Positions 43,395 through 54,507 are shown, numbered from the stretch's first letter. The stretch is 64,000 nucleotides of DNA from Chaetoderma sp. LZ-2023a (GCA_034401795.1 CM067359.1:145892233-145956232); one strand, 5' to 3'. Notes: generated from the sequence alone by a model not told the origin. Program-made: numbers and translations.

Positions 43395-43590
43395 ATTAGA
43401 AATAAAACTTAACACTCAAGTTAGCCAAAAGAGCTTATGCAATGGTCTTAAGAAGTTTCCATTTGCAGACCAAGAGAGAACTATTTTTGTAAATTTACCA
43501 CTAGAATGCCTGACTGTCTTAGTAACTCAGCCAGTCATTCTAGTGGTACATTAAAAAATCTGGAAATGGACTTTTTTATGAGAACATTTT
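43395..43590. repeat. Hairpin family A, truncated copy
   Basis: AACACTCAAGTTAGCC at left, TTTGCAGACCAAGAGAGAAC core and centre CTTAGTAACTCAGCCAGTCA. The second arm is cut short before the family C head. Confidence 0.75.
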
Positions 43591-44985
43591 TCAGTTCACC
43601 TTGCCTGAAAGGCCGAGTGAGCTTATGCCATGACGACCGTCCATCGTGTGTCTGTCCGTCAACTTTTCCTTTAAACGACTTCTCAAGAACCACGGGGCCA
43701 ATTTCAAATACATTTGACAGGAAGCATCCTTAGGACATAGAGATTCAAGTTTGTTAAGATGAAGCCAATCATCCAATTTGGCTGGTGGCCATTTTGGACA
43801 TCGGCCGATTTTTAGTAATGTCTTTAAAAATCTTATGCTCCGAAACCACTTGGAGGATTGATTCAAAACTCATGAAACATCATCTAGGGCAAGAGTTGAA
43901 CCAAGTTTGTTCAAGGGTGATTTGCCAAATGTTTCAGTGGCCATCATGGATGACCTAGTTTATGCGAAAACGACCTCGAGAACCGCTCAACCGATTGGCC
44001 CAAAATTGGAGAGATATGATTATGGACTAAGAGCCATTAAAGTTTGTTCACGGCAAGTTGATACGTAAAAAAACCCATGGCTGCAGTGGTCCAATCAAAA
44101 TGTAGTGTGTTTAGTGGCCATATTGGATTTTTGTATTTGATGGATTTTGAAACCGAAATTGGTTTCATATAGGATTTTGGGTATTTTGATTTCAAATTTG
44201 CCATTTTCAAAACTGTCAGATGAACGGTTTGGTGGCCATCTTGGATTTTTTTCCTGCCAAAGGCTCCAACAGTAAAGTAATAGGAAATTTAAAATGTCTT
44301 GTTGAGAACCACTGGGCCGATTTCAATTATATTTGACAGGAAGCATCCTTAGGTTATAGGGATCCCAAGTTTGTTCAAAGGAAGCTGATCGGCCAGTTTG
44401 GCTGGCAGTCATCTTTGATTTTGGCCGAGTTTTAGAAATGTCTAAAAATCTTCTGCTCCAAAACTGATTGGGGGATTGATTCAAAACTCATATCATCTAG
44501 GGCAAGAGTTGAACCAAGTTTGTTCAAGGGCAGTTGATTGGCCAAATAGTTCAGCGGTCATTTTGAATGATCTAGTTTACGCGAAAACAACTTCTGAACA
44601 GACTGTCCCGAAATTTTGGAGATGTGATTATGGACTAAGAAGAGCCATTAAACTTTGATCAAGGGAAGTTGATACATAAAAAAACCATGCCAAAGATGGT
44701 CCAATCAAAATGTAGCGTGCCATATTGGATTTATTTATTTGATGGATTTAAGCCGAAATTGGTTTTATATGGCTTTTTGGGTGTTCCGATTTCAAATTTG
44801 CCTACGGCATGAAAGGGTTAAAAATCTGCTCTGAAACCGCTTGTGGGATTGATTCAAAACTCGTGAAATATCATCTAGGACAAGGGCTGAACCAAGTTTA
44901 TTCAAGAACCTGATGGGTCGATATTGCTTGGCAGCCATCTTTGATGACCTAGTTCATGTTGCAATTCTGGCCCAAACCTGCCAAA
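43591..44985 (+). repeat. Family C repeat, more than two units, plus orientation
   Basis: Head TTCACCTTGCCTGAAAGGCC, GAGTGAGCTTATGCCATG. Unit markers ATTAAAGTTTGTTCACGGCA (44037) and ATTAAACTTTGATCAAGGGA (44647) are about 610 bp apart, agreeing with the spacing in intron 2 of the DUF1647-like gene. It stops just before the 3' end of the ankyrin/SOCS gene. Confidence 0.88.
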
Positions 44986-45102
44986 TGAATAACAACATCT
45001 GTCGTCGAACATAGTTTATCCTGAATGTCTATCTATAGATTATACTTACTACATGGTAAAATCCTGAGCAACATTTTGAATACCCTTTGACCATACTAAC
45101 AT

Positions 45103-46129
45103 TCAATGTTCAAACAGCTCTGTTAACTTAAGAAAATCTTTCAATAAATAGGGAATAAACAAACTATCAATGGCTTTCTGTGGAAGGTATCCCAGTTTTC
45201 TTCGAATACAAATTCTACAGCAGTCTTTTAGACTTCTTGGCTGGGACAGAATCTCATGAAGCCATTTCCCAAGCTGAGCGGAACACTCATTAACTTTTAA
45301 ATCATCAAGAATTCGTAACAACTTCATGTTAATATTACATCCAGAAATGTATAACAACTTAGCAACCCTAAAGTTAACTTTTCTTAATGCTTGTTCAAAT
45401 GGTATTTCACGAGGCCTCACGTTGTTTCGTTTATTGATATCACAGTTCGCTATGAGTAAGATCTTAATTGCTTTAACACTATTGAAAATAATTGCATGGT
45501 GTAACGGTGACGTGCCGTACTCATCCAGCATGTCAGGTGAAACTCCAGCCTCTAACAGGACTTGTAAGTTTGCAGCGTCGCCAGAGCCCAGATGGCCAGC
45601 AGTCTGCCAGCAAGGTTTTAAAGCATGATGTATCGCGGCAAGGCCCCCTTGCGAAAAACATAACAAATTACACCCGGCTTGAATCAAAGTTCGCGCGACC
45701 TTTGTATCTGCAAAAATAATAGCTTGCATTAATGCTGTCATACCGTGCTTGTCAGTAATATCTATAGAAAAGCTTTTCTGAGATAACAGGAAATTTAGAC
45801 TTTCTAATTCATTGTTTTTCGCAGCAATGTGTACTGCTGCCTCACCGCTTGGTTCAGCCCGGTGATTAATATCACATCCAACATTAACCAGGTAATTCAT
45901 TATACGGACATTACCCTGTCTGGTTGCTTTCATCAGAGCCGTTTCATCAAACATAATGTCATGTGAATTAACATCGAGACCGTAATCGATTAGTACACGA
46001 AGTGCGTTGAAGCTTCCGACTTGAGCAGCATGCATGAGCCCACACACAAGAACCATTTCATCGAATTCTCCCTTGTGGAGAAGTGCTTCCAGCTCCGTGA
46101 TGTTATCATCTTGAATCGAGTCAGAGAGC
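45103..46129 (-). CDS. Ankyrin-repeat, SOCS-box protein (last or only coding exon)
   Basis: Probable substrate receptor of an Elongin B/C-Cullin 5 ubiquitin ligase. The frame is open from 46173 to the TGA at 45103-45105. I start the exon at 46129 because a strong acceptor (TTATTCTTTCTAG) immediately precedes it; the ATG at 46173 would lie in the pyrimidine-rich intron, so earlier exons probably exist further right, although an intronless start at 46173 (356 aa) cannot be excluded. Ankyrin repeats follow one another: GLMHAAQVGSFNALRVLIDY, ETALMKATRQGNVRIMNYLV, EAAVHIAAKNNELESLNFLL, MTALMQAIIFADTKVARTLI and TSPLHHAIIFNSVKAIKILL. The C-terminal 40 residues (PRSLKDCCRICIRRKLGYLP, then IDSLFIPYLLKDFLKL) fit a SOCS box with BC box and a weak Cul5 box. 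The architecture matches ASB proteins, but I cannot name the orthologue. The frame is intact, with no repeat insertions. Confidence 0.88.
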
Positions 46130-46187
46130 CTAGAAAGAATAAACACTTTGTTGAAAATTGACCAACTTGGCAAGACGATTTTTAACT

Positions 46188-47175
46188 AGAATGTGCATTT
46201 GATAGCACACCATCGCAAATCCCAACACTTGTTGTAGGTGAGGATGTAAACTTTTTCTTCTTTTTACTAATCCTCATTTAGTTTTCATCCAATCTCGCTG
46301 AAATGTCAGACACCTATTCTAGGCATAAGTCCTGACATCGCTATGTACTACGTAGCACAATTTTCAATTCACTGCCCTGCTAGGTTTTAGTAGGGCGCAC
46401 CACCATTAAGTATTAAAATCACTACTAAGTTAATGATAAATATAACTTGCTAAAACTTTAGGGTGATATTCTAGGCTTATCTATTGACATTATTATGGAG
46501 GCCAATTTTCGATTCATCACCCTGGTGGGTTTTATAAGGGCACCCCACCCACCCGTATATCTGTTATTAATGAGCGGATTTCGACAAAAGTAGAGGAATA
46601 TTCTATGGGTAACTCTTGACATAAGTACGGAGCCATAGTTTCGATTCGCTGCCCTGCTGGGTTTTAGCAGGGCACCACACCCTTAAATCTTTTAATCGCT
46701 GCTCCTTCGTTATTAATGAATGGATCTCGATAAAACCTGAGAGTGATATTCTATGGCTAACTCTTAACATCTTTACCCAGCCAGATTTTCGATTCACTCC
46801 CCTGCCACCATTTAGTAGGGCAACACACACACTCCCCACCCACCTTAAATTGTAAAATCACTATTTCTCCATTATTAATGAACAAATATTGATAAATATT
46901 CTATGGGTAACTCTTGACATCATTTCGGAGGCAGATTTTAGATTTCCTCCCCTGCTGGTTTTTAGTAGGGTGCATCCCCGCCGTTAAATTTTAAAATCGC
47001 TATTCCTCCATTACTGATAAAACTTGAGAAGGATATTCTACCGGTAACTTGACATCACTTCACACTGACCTGCTGGGTTTTAGTAAGCGCCCCACCCGTA
47101 AACTCCGAAACCGATACGCTTCTGATATTGCTGAATCGATCTCGATAAAACTTGAGAATGGTATTCTATGGGTAA
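46188..47175. repeat. About 145-bp tandem repeat (family E), about 7 units
   Basis: Opens ATGTGCATTTGATAGCACAC, CATCGCAAATCCC. Units contain GATATTCTATGGGTAACTC, TTGACATCA, TTTCGATTCACTGCCCTGCT, GGGTTTTAGTAGGGC and TCCATTATTAATGAA, marked near 46430, 46563, 46709, 46870, 47012 and 47130. It lies directly upstream (5') of the ankyrin/SOCS exon, probably in its intron. Confidence 0.85.
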
Positions 47176-47179
47176 CTAC

Positions 47180-47339
47180 AATTTTAGAAAATTTATCACT
47201 GGAATGACTGGCTCGATAACAGAGCCAGTCATTCCAGTGTTAAATTTTCAAAAATAGTCTTCTCTTGGCCTGCAAATGGACATTCAATATGCAAATCTTT
47301 TTATTTTCTTGGACCAAATGTAGCCATTAAAGGGTTAAT
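47180..47339. mobile_element. Hairpin family A MITE, left end lost
   Basis: The core is complete (GAAAATTTATCACTGGAATG, ACTGGCTCGATAACAGAGCC and inverse) and the right end TTAAAGGGTTAA is intact. The left outer arm is replaced by the family E repeat. Confidence 0.82.
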
Positions 47340-47379
47340 GATCAAGAAAATCAAAATTGGGATTACACTGTGTGCTCAC

Positions 47380-47690
47380 CCCAGCTACCAGATAACATGG
47401 TCGACCCGGCCAAAACTGGCCTCTGCAGTGGCCTTGTTCATCTTACAGTCATTTCAAAGGTAAATTTAAGTGAACTGCACATAGACATTCACCATGGAGA
47501 AATGCCTTTTTCTTGACCAATCTTTACAATTAAAGTGTTAAGAATACTTGATATCTCAGTATTAACCCTTTAAACCTCAAATCTGTTCAAGAAAATTTCA
47601 ATTTTCTCATGGAATATGCCCATTTGCAGACCAAGAGAAGACTGATTCTGAAAATTTACTACTGGAATGACAGATATCCATAGATCCAAC
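47380..47690. repeat. Two truncated family A copies
   Basis: 47393-47541 keeps AACATGGTCGACCCGGCC and AATTAAAGTGTTAA ends with a collapsed core. 47564-47690 keeps TTAACCCTTTAAACCTCAAA and the left core arm to CTGGAATGACAG only. Confidence 0.72.
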
Positions 47691-48215
47691 ATTTGATCCA
47701 TTTAGAATCCATGTTTATTTATTCTGATTATATAACAATAACACTAATTTCTTGTGTTAAAATTTGAGCCAAATCATATCACAAGTTTCCGAGATGCCGC
47801 TCCGGTCAGAGAGACAGACACATATACAGACCCGAATGCAATACCTTCTTACCGTTACAGGATGAGAATAAAAAAGCAAGGGACTTAAGTTTTCTTTGAT
47901 GCTCAATAACCTGTAAAAAATTGGTCACACACTGACACACCTTTACGCAATACACATACACACCAACTGCAGTACATTTGTACATGTGAGGAAGTGCTGA
48001 AAACATATATATATATATCACACATACCTGGTCACCATGATGCCAGCTTACATCCGTCACTGATTAAAACATTTCTGCTTGCACACAATTGTCATCTCAC
48101 ATGAGTATAATGCTTCCTCGCCACAAGTACCGGTACTCTCACCATTTCTAAAGTCTTATCCTTGCATCATAGCTTGTTTCAAGAAGCTACTGAAAGAAAA
48201 CAGATACTAGAATTT
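47691..48215. other. No gene recognised
   Basis: AT-rich, with a short AT run near 48006-48018. The minus-strand frame at 47806-48060 shows no domain. Confidence 0.4.
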
Positions 48216-48590
48216 GCAGTCAATGGCACGTCATCACAAATCCCCATGCTTTCACCAACTTTGACGTTCTGCACAGGCCCCCCCCCCCCTTGGGTTGGAT
48301 CCTAATGGAAACATTGTCTCGCAATCAGCAATCATATGGGTAACTGACATAGCAAATTTGGTTGAATTCCGCCCACTTTCACTTTCTGCCCTCCATCATG
48401 GCCACCACCCTGTGGGAGGAGCGCAATGCAAATGGCGGCTTGCTGTCTGCCACCATATGGGTAACTCACATAATAAATTTGATTGAATTCCACCAAATGG
48501 CTTCGGAGAAGATAGACAGATGGATGGACAAAAAGACAGATGGATGCGTTTGCAATAGCCCCTCCACTTTTCAAAAATGTGTGGGGATAA
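48216..48590. repeat. CTAGAATNTGCAGTC-headed repeat (family F)
   Basis: Opens CTAGAATTTGCAGTCAATGG and closes AAAAATGTGTGGGGATAATT. The body has units of about 110 bp (CACCATATGGGTAACTCACA, TAATAAATTTGATTGAATTC). The same head occurs at 49946 and a similar tail (AAAGCGTGGGGATAATAATC) near 53056-53072. A poly-C run lies at 48280-48290. Confidence 0.7.
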
Positions 48591-48864
48591 TTAAAATATT
48601 ATTTAGTAATAACTGCTATGGATAACTCTGTTGTTCTGACACTAATCCTGTTGTGAATGTCAGTGCAGTGTTTTGAAACTGCTTTTATACTGTGTGGTCA
48701 GCGGTTACAAAGGCTCTACTCATGTAACTGCTGCAGAATTTAGAGTTACAACTAACCAGTGTAACTGGTTGTAACACTTCTGATTGTTCTTGTAGTCATT
48801 AATGACAGATGCATAACAGTAAATCTTTTATTGTAACCGTTAAAACACTATCTGTTCGGTTAGT

Positions 48865-49148
48865 GTAACCAGCAACTTTAGGAGGGGTGGGTGGGGACTG
48901 GCGAGAGATATTGTAACCATCAACTTTAGGAGGGGTGGGTGGGGACTGGCGAGAGATATTGTAACCAGCAACTTTAGGAGGGGTGGGTGGGGACTGGCGA
49001 GAGATATTGTAACCAGCAACTTTAGGCGGGACTGGCGAGAGATATTGTAACCAGCAACTTTAGGAGGGGTGGGTGGGGACTGGCGAGAGATATTGTAATC
49101 AGCAACTTTAGGAGGGGTGGGTGGGGACTGGCGAGAGATATTGTAACC
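48865..49148. repeat. 48-bp minisatellite, six units
   Basis: Units start at 48865, 48913, 48961, 49009, 49047 and 49095: GTAACCAGCAACTTTAGGAG, GGGTGGGTGGGGACTGGCGA, GAGATATT. The fourth is 38 bp, having lost GGGGTGGGTG-type sequence. Units are nearly identical, implying recent expansion; the G-rich strand has repeated GGGG runs. Confidence 0.97.
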
Positions 49149-49291
49149 AGAAAGTTTGTGTAAGCATTAATTGTGAATTTTTCCTGATTTGTGTAACCTG
49201 GGTTATGTTTTTATATAAATGCAATTGTTGATTGTGGATGGTTGTCTACGTTCAAACCTAAACCCTTTTCGACAGTTGTTTCTTTTAGTTT

Positions 49292-49327
<36 letters not shown>

Positions 49328-49497
49328 TGAGACCATTCATAAAATTTGGCAACTGGTCCTAATACACTAGCTTGGGGTAAACCACTGATGACAGGTGTTG
49401 GCACTGATTTGCAACCATTCACCACAACCTAATGGTCCCTGTTTGACAAGAATGTGTTATCCATTTTACAGTACCATGGAGGCCATATTTTTCTAGT
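49149..49497. other. No gene; TA dinucleotide tract
   Basis: Holds a (TA)n microsatellite at 49297-49323; otherwise unremarkable AT-rich DNA. Confidence 0.6.
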
Positions 49498-49719
49498 TTA
49501 ACCCTTGAAATTGGTTCAAGAAAATTTCTTATAGAAAATATCCCTTAGCAGAGGAAGAGAAGACTATTTTTTGTGAAAATTTACTACTGGAATGCCTGGC
49601 TCCGGTCATCAAGCCAGTCATAAATTGTCCAAAAATAGCCTTCCTTTGGTCTGCCAATGGACATTTCTCAAGACCACTGCAGAAGCCATTTTTCGATGAT
49701 ATGAGTGTTAAAGGGTTAA
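49498..49719. mobile_element. Hairpin family A MITE, complete
   Basis: TTAACCCTTGAAATTGG at left and GTGTTAAAGGGTTAA at right (222 bp, TTAA both sides). The core arms carry several substitutions and part of the second arm (CCAGTGG) is missing. Confidence 0.88.
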
Positions 49720-49945
49720 TAAATAGTAGTTTGTGCAGTACAGAATCGATTGCTGTGCGTGGCATAGTGAGGGTGTCTGGCGTCCGGGGGCAGACCAGCC
49801 TTTTGCCACACACACCCCTCCATACACCAATTCTGGTGCCCAGGGACAAAACCAGACCCAATGGCCCTTTTGAAAGTATGTTTTCAATCAGTCATATTGT
49901 AGCATGTAATAGTATAAATACTAAATAGTACATAATATTAGTATA

Positions 49946-50180
49946 CTAGAATGTGCAGTCGATCGCATGCCATCGCAAATCCCCACTCGTTCACCACTTC
50001 GAGCTTTACCCTCACTTTGACCCAAAACACAATAAATTCCCTGAAATGTAGTTTCAATGGGTAGTGGGTTTCAAAATTTCAACAATTGGCTGATGCCCAA
50101 TTTGCCCCTTGGACACTGCCCTCAGATTGACTCAAGAACAAAATAATTTGTTGTACTGAAGTCTACTAACTACAAGCTTC
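49946..50180. repeat. Family F head and first units
   Basis: CTAGAATGTGCAGTCGATCG, CATGCCATCGCAAATCCCCA, then CTCACTTTGACCCAAAACAC and GTACTGAAGTCTACTAAC blocks that recur at 52370-52760. Confidence 0.7.
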
Positions 50181-50848
50181 AAAGTGATATGTGACATGAT
50201 CAGAGTTGCCCTTATGCGTCCTTTTGCGCATATATATGCTTAAAAATGGCAGAGGTACGCATAAAAGTTAACCCTCTGCATCCCCGAGGATGCACCAGGG
50301 ACGCAGTGAAAAAGTGTAACGGAAACTGGTAACTTTGCGTGTGCTTAATTATCGATTATATTATCGTGTGTGTATATTTATTTGTGCATGTTTTTACTTT
50401 AAAAAAATATACCTAATGTATTGTGTGTTCAATAAAAACGAACTTACTGCATTGTTTAAGACTATGATTTGTTGTATGTTTTCTTGCACAACTCAAAGTT
50501 GTTAATGCCCATAAATCAGATTCAACCACCACATTTAATTGTAAACACAATCCCCAAATCATCCTTAGTATTCCATTTGATCCAATTTTTATAAATAATG
50601 AGTTTACAAGCCCGGTGTTAGTTGCCTTGTTTGGCCTACAAATTACAAAAATACCCGCCATGTTTCTGTCTGTTGTGCTAAACGTCAGTATGACTGATTT
50701 GATTGGATAACAGTGGAATCGCTCTCTAGAGGAACTCACGCTTGAGAAATTCAATACAACTTATCACACGTATACAAATGTGTCTGGGCGTCTTAACCCT
50801 TTCACAGATCAGAACATTGGACAGATCACAAAGTTGTTATCACTAATC
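50181..50848. other. No gene recognised
   Basis: A minus-strand frame at 50413-50754 includes an ATGGCGGG near 50660 and a nearby CCAAT, but no domain or splice partner. I do not call a gene. Confidence 0.35.
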
Positions 50849-50928
50849 TGCTGAATATTTTGAAATTAATTTGCGCATGCCTACTTACCTAAAGCAGCAA
50901 CGGCTTACAGGCAAAATATTTTTTTCTA
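50849..50928. repeat. Hairpin family B, diverged copy
   Basis: CTGCTGAATATTTTGAAATT, AATTTGCGCATGCC ... AAGCAGCAACGGC; the right arm barely pairs. Confidence 0.55.
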
Positions 50929-51126
50929 TTTACTTATCAAAATATCTAAATGGATGAAGGAATATATGGAAGATATTGTGATATCTTTTACATCTGAATG
51001 GTCATTTGACGGATTAGCAGCGGTGTCTTTGTATTGCCATTTGAATAACGGTATCAATACGCGCTACAAGCCGTCTTTTATTTAGCAATAGCGGCTGCTT
51101 GATTGACTGATGGAGTAGGGTTTATA

Positions 51127-51219
51127 ATGTTTAACAATACTCGATCATTAGGTGTTCCCAATTTCTCAACTAAAAAGCTCATCCCAGCAGCGATGTTCAA
51201 CGATATCGTTGATCTACAG
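51127..51219 (+). CDS. Candidate first coding exon (31 codons)
   Basis: ATG at 51127, open for 31 codons to a strong donor CTACAG|GTAGGC (phase 0). The peptide MFNNTRSLGVPNFSTKKLIP, then AAMFNDIVDLQ, is not low complexity and does not match a repeat family here. No second exon was found in the transposon-rich DNA to the right, and I do not recognise the peptide. It could be a 5' exon of a gene with a very long intron, or chance. Confidence 0.25.
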
Positions 51220-51809
51220 GTAGGCATACGTTAAAATATTGATTTTTTACAAACAGCGTATAGCTCAAAGCTCCCCGATACAAGCATCCTTATTGGATAC
51301 ACGCTAATGCCTTATCTATGCTTCAACCAATCAGCAATCGCGTTACATAGTTACTCCCTATGAATTAGACATATCCGGTTATTGGCTGATATATTTTCAC
51401 TAATTACGCAGTTTAATCTGATTTATACAGATTATTTTTGATAAATTATTGTTTTGTCTGATCTTAGCCTATGTATTCCACTATATTTAGTCATTCCAGT
51501 TACATTATAAAAAATATGCGCGCATTATATCGAAGTAGGTCAAGGCGTCCTTGAGCAAACTCGCCCCAGATCCTTGTAATTTTTCAATTCGTCCAAAGTC
51601 AAGTTAGGGTTTTATAGAAAAACTAATGCAGTGGTCTTTGCTAATTACTAATGTAGTGGTCTTTGGAAATATTAATCATACAAGGTCGTCAATGTAGGTC
51701 GGTTGGTTTATCAGACAACAAACAAGTACAGTGCTTTAAGTTATTGTTTATTGACATGCAGTTCAAATGTTATTAGTTAAATATACAAGGGCCACTTCAA
51801 TAGATCAAT
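51220..51809. other. No gene recognised
   Basis: AT-rich, with two copies of AATGCAGTGGTCTTTG-like sequence near 51625-51665; nothing else supported. Confidence 0.35.
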
Positions 51810-51947
51810 TTTAGCCACCATTGTAGATCACAGAATACATATTTTTGAAAATTTACCACTGGAATGACTGGCACTGTTTAGAGACAGTAATTCCAGTGTT
51901 AAACTTTCAAAAATAGGTATTTTGATGATCTACAATGGTGGCCAAAA
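51810..51947. repeat. Hairpin with family A core and different outer arms
   Basis: The core AATTTACCACTGGAATGACT and inverse is that of family A, but the flanking arms are TTAGCCACCATTGTAGATCA and inverse (TGATCTACAATGGTGGCCAA). It is a subfamily with a novel outer arm pair. Confidence 0.8.
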
Positions 51948-52074
51948 GTGTTAAGTGCTAAAGGTTAATAAACTATGCATAGTTACTATTCTCTATATAT
52001 ACATTAACAGTATTTACACAATGTCATAACTAGTGCTTTCAACATGTTTAATAAAGTGCTTTATTAAGAAAAAA

Positions 52075-52195
52075 ACATGGGACCCCCATATTTCAGATGA
52101 GGACTCCATGGGACCCCAGATTTTACAGTGGGACCTCCAAATCTGAGTGTTGGGTCCTTGGGACCCCCAAAAATCAGATGTTGTGGGCAACACTG
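52075..52195. repeat. GGGACCCCC repeat
   Basis: Three short units (ATGGGACCCCCATATTTCAG, ATGGGACCCCAGATTTTACA, TTGGGACCCCCAAAAATCAG) end in GGGCAACACTG. Related to 32190-32280. Confidence 0.6.
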
Positions 52196-52224
52196 GACAT
52201 GACCACACTTGATAAGTTATTTTT

Positions 52225-53072
52225 TGCCCACCATTTCCCCCACACCTGCCCTTGGGGGTGATATCAAAATTCCAATGTGTCATGCACATTCTTGCCCATA
52301 GGTGTAATTATCCCCAAAGTTTCAAATTTCTATCTGAAATGGTGTGCGAAGAGTTGCGTTACAATGGATTGGTGCCCAATTTTGACCATTTGACCCCGCG
52401 CCTACACTCAGTTTGACCCAAGATCAAAATAATTCCTTGTACTGCAGTATACTATTCATGGGCTTCAAAATGATATGTGACATGACCACCTTTGGATAAA
52501 TTTAATTTCCCCATCCCACCCACCCCCACCTCACCCCCTGAGCCCCACCCTGAATAAAATTTCAAAAGTGCCATGTACATCCCTGGCCATATGTGTAATC
52601 ATACCCAAAGTTTCATGTTTATATGTGAAATGGTCTAGGAGTTGCGTTACAATCGATTGGTGCCCACTTTTGACCCCACCCCCTACCCTCAGTTTGACCC
52701 AAGATCAAAGTAATTCTTTGTACTGTAGTCTACTCATTATTGGCTTGAAAATGATATGCGACATAACAACCTTTGGAAAATTTTTATATTTTTACCCCAC
52801 ATTTCCCATCCCATGGCAGTACCCCCGAGGTCATACCAAAATTCCAAAAATGTCATGCACATTCCAGAGTAGGTATATGACCTACATAAACAACTATGTT
52901 TAAAAAAAACAAGCAAAATAGAATCCATCTGAACGGGTCAATAACATGCCACTGGCTTATGTCCTTTATTTTATGATGATGATGATGATGAAGTGCACAG
53001 ATGGCTCACATACAAACAGGTTGCATCACATAATCCCCACCTTTTCTTCGAAAAGCGTGGGGATAATAATCG
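52225..53072. repeat. Family F long copy
   Basis: At least three diverged units of about 210-230 bp containing TACCCTCAGTTTGACCCAAG, ATCAAAATAATTCCTTGTAC and TGTCATGCACATTC. It ends with a (GAT)n run at 52973-52993 and AAAAGCGTGGGGATAATAAT. Confidence 0.75.
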
Positions 53073-53256
53073 TATATAACAAAATGAAATGTGTTGCCAT
53101 CTCAATCAGTTAATCTCCAATTAGACACCTTGCTATCTTTCCATTGTGAGACAATACCACACCTGTGTATGAGCTGAGTGTGGGAGACAGCCTAGCTCAG
53201 AGCATTGATTTATATAGAAATTTAAGGCTAACTATATAAACAATACTTGAAGATAC

Positions 53257-54507
53257 TAGGGCTGTGGTTCGTGAAGATTTTCACGAACCGAACCAGTTCG
53301 CGATACGCTTGTCCGGTTCACGAACCATCTAATATTCAAAATCTGAACTGATGAAATAGAATTAGAAATATTGTGAAACACAAAATCATTTGCAAATTCG
53401 AAGTGGCTTTAGTGACAAAATAAACAACATATAAACCAGCCAGATAAGTTCAATACACTCAAATAAGTTTCATTGCATGGTTAGTTGGTTACTTCTTGCC
53501 GTTTTATAGATGACACTAGTTAAATAAATCGATACAGGGAACCAGGCTAGTACGGGAACCTCATCTAGACAACACAGATATCTAGATCTGATAGATCTCT
53601 GAGTTTAAACAGCTAAAATAGTTTTGATGAATAAAAATTTTCGGCTACTTTGAACTAGATTTTGTATCAAGATATTACTACATAATTAGAATACATAACA
53701 TTTTGCAAAAAAAATACGCCCATATAAACGCAGTTGGTCGAGAAAACTGTTCTAAACAGCGGTTTTACTGGTAGTTGATTTAGTGCGATCTATACTGTAA
53801 TTGTATATTTATATATAGCATTTTACAACATTGACCAATTTGTGGTAGTAACAATTGCGCGCTGAACATCCTAGATTTTAATAAGAGAAAGCACATCGCA
53901 TTTTGATTGGATATACTGACTGGTGTTTATTATAATAGCCAATGAAAATGTAATTGAAGAATGATTAGAAGAATAATTTGAACACTATCATTTCTCGGAA
54001 ATCATTTCCGATTTTGCAAATAACGAAGAAAATATGTCACGTTCGCCTTTTCTTTGACAGAGCATGCGTGCCTCGTAGACCTTATAAGCCTGTAATATGT
54101 TGAGTTGATGTAATACACATGATAACAACATTTTCTTGGCTTGTAATGTCGATATTTGCTGGTAAATTAAACCATTTAAGCGAGGAAGGTGTGTTACTCT
54201 AGGAAGATTATGCTATCATGGGTGTGGGTTGAACATACTCATATAATATGAAAATAATTCAAAATATTGTCGTAAATCTGAATTACGGTTTATCATTCAA
54301 AACTTGTATATGGCTAGAATAAGTGCTTAGTAAATCGTTTTCGTCATGATTTCCATATATTTGCCGTATACAGATGGAAAATAATTGCGGAAAAAAAATT
54401 AATGTATGGTTCGCGAACCACAAGATTCGTCAAATAAATGTTTGAATATGATTCGTCTTCCCAGAGTTTGCGATTGTTCGAAGGTTCGAATGTTCGACCC
54501 AGCCCTA
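53257..54507. mobile_element. 1251-bp hAT-type non-autonomous element
   Basis: Ends TAGGGCTGTGGTTCGTGAA and GTTCGACCCAGCCCTA are inverted. The 8-bp flanks GAAGATAC (53249-53256) and GTAGATAC (54508-54515) differ at one base, as expected for an aged target duplication. The subterminal regions hold repeated GTTCGCGAACC-like palindromic motifs, possible transposase-binding sites. Non-coding. Confidence 0.88.

Noticed and set aside
45326..45719. Plus-strand frames across the ankyrin/SOCS exon
   Set aside because: Antisense to a strongly supported coding exon.
48865..49148. Possible regulatory repeat or CRISPR
   Set aside because: Head-to-tail identical 48-bp units without spacers; minisatellite.
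50413..50754. 113-codon minus-strand frame with ATGGCGGG inside
   Set aside because: No domain, no splice partner and no conservation test possible; too weak to call.
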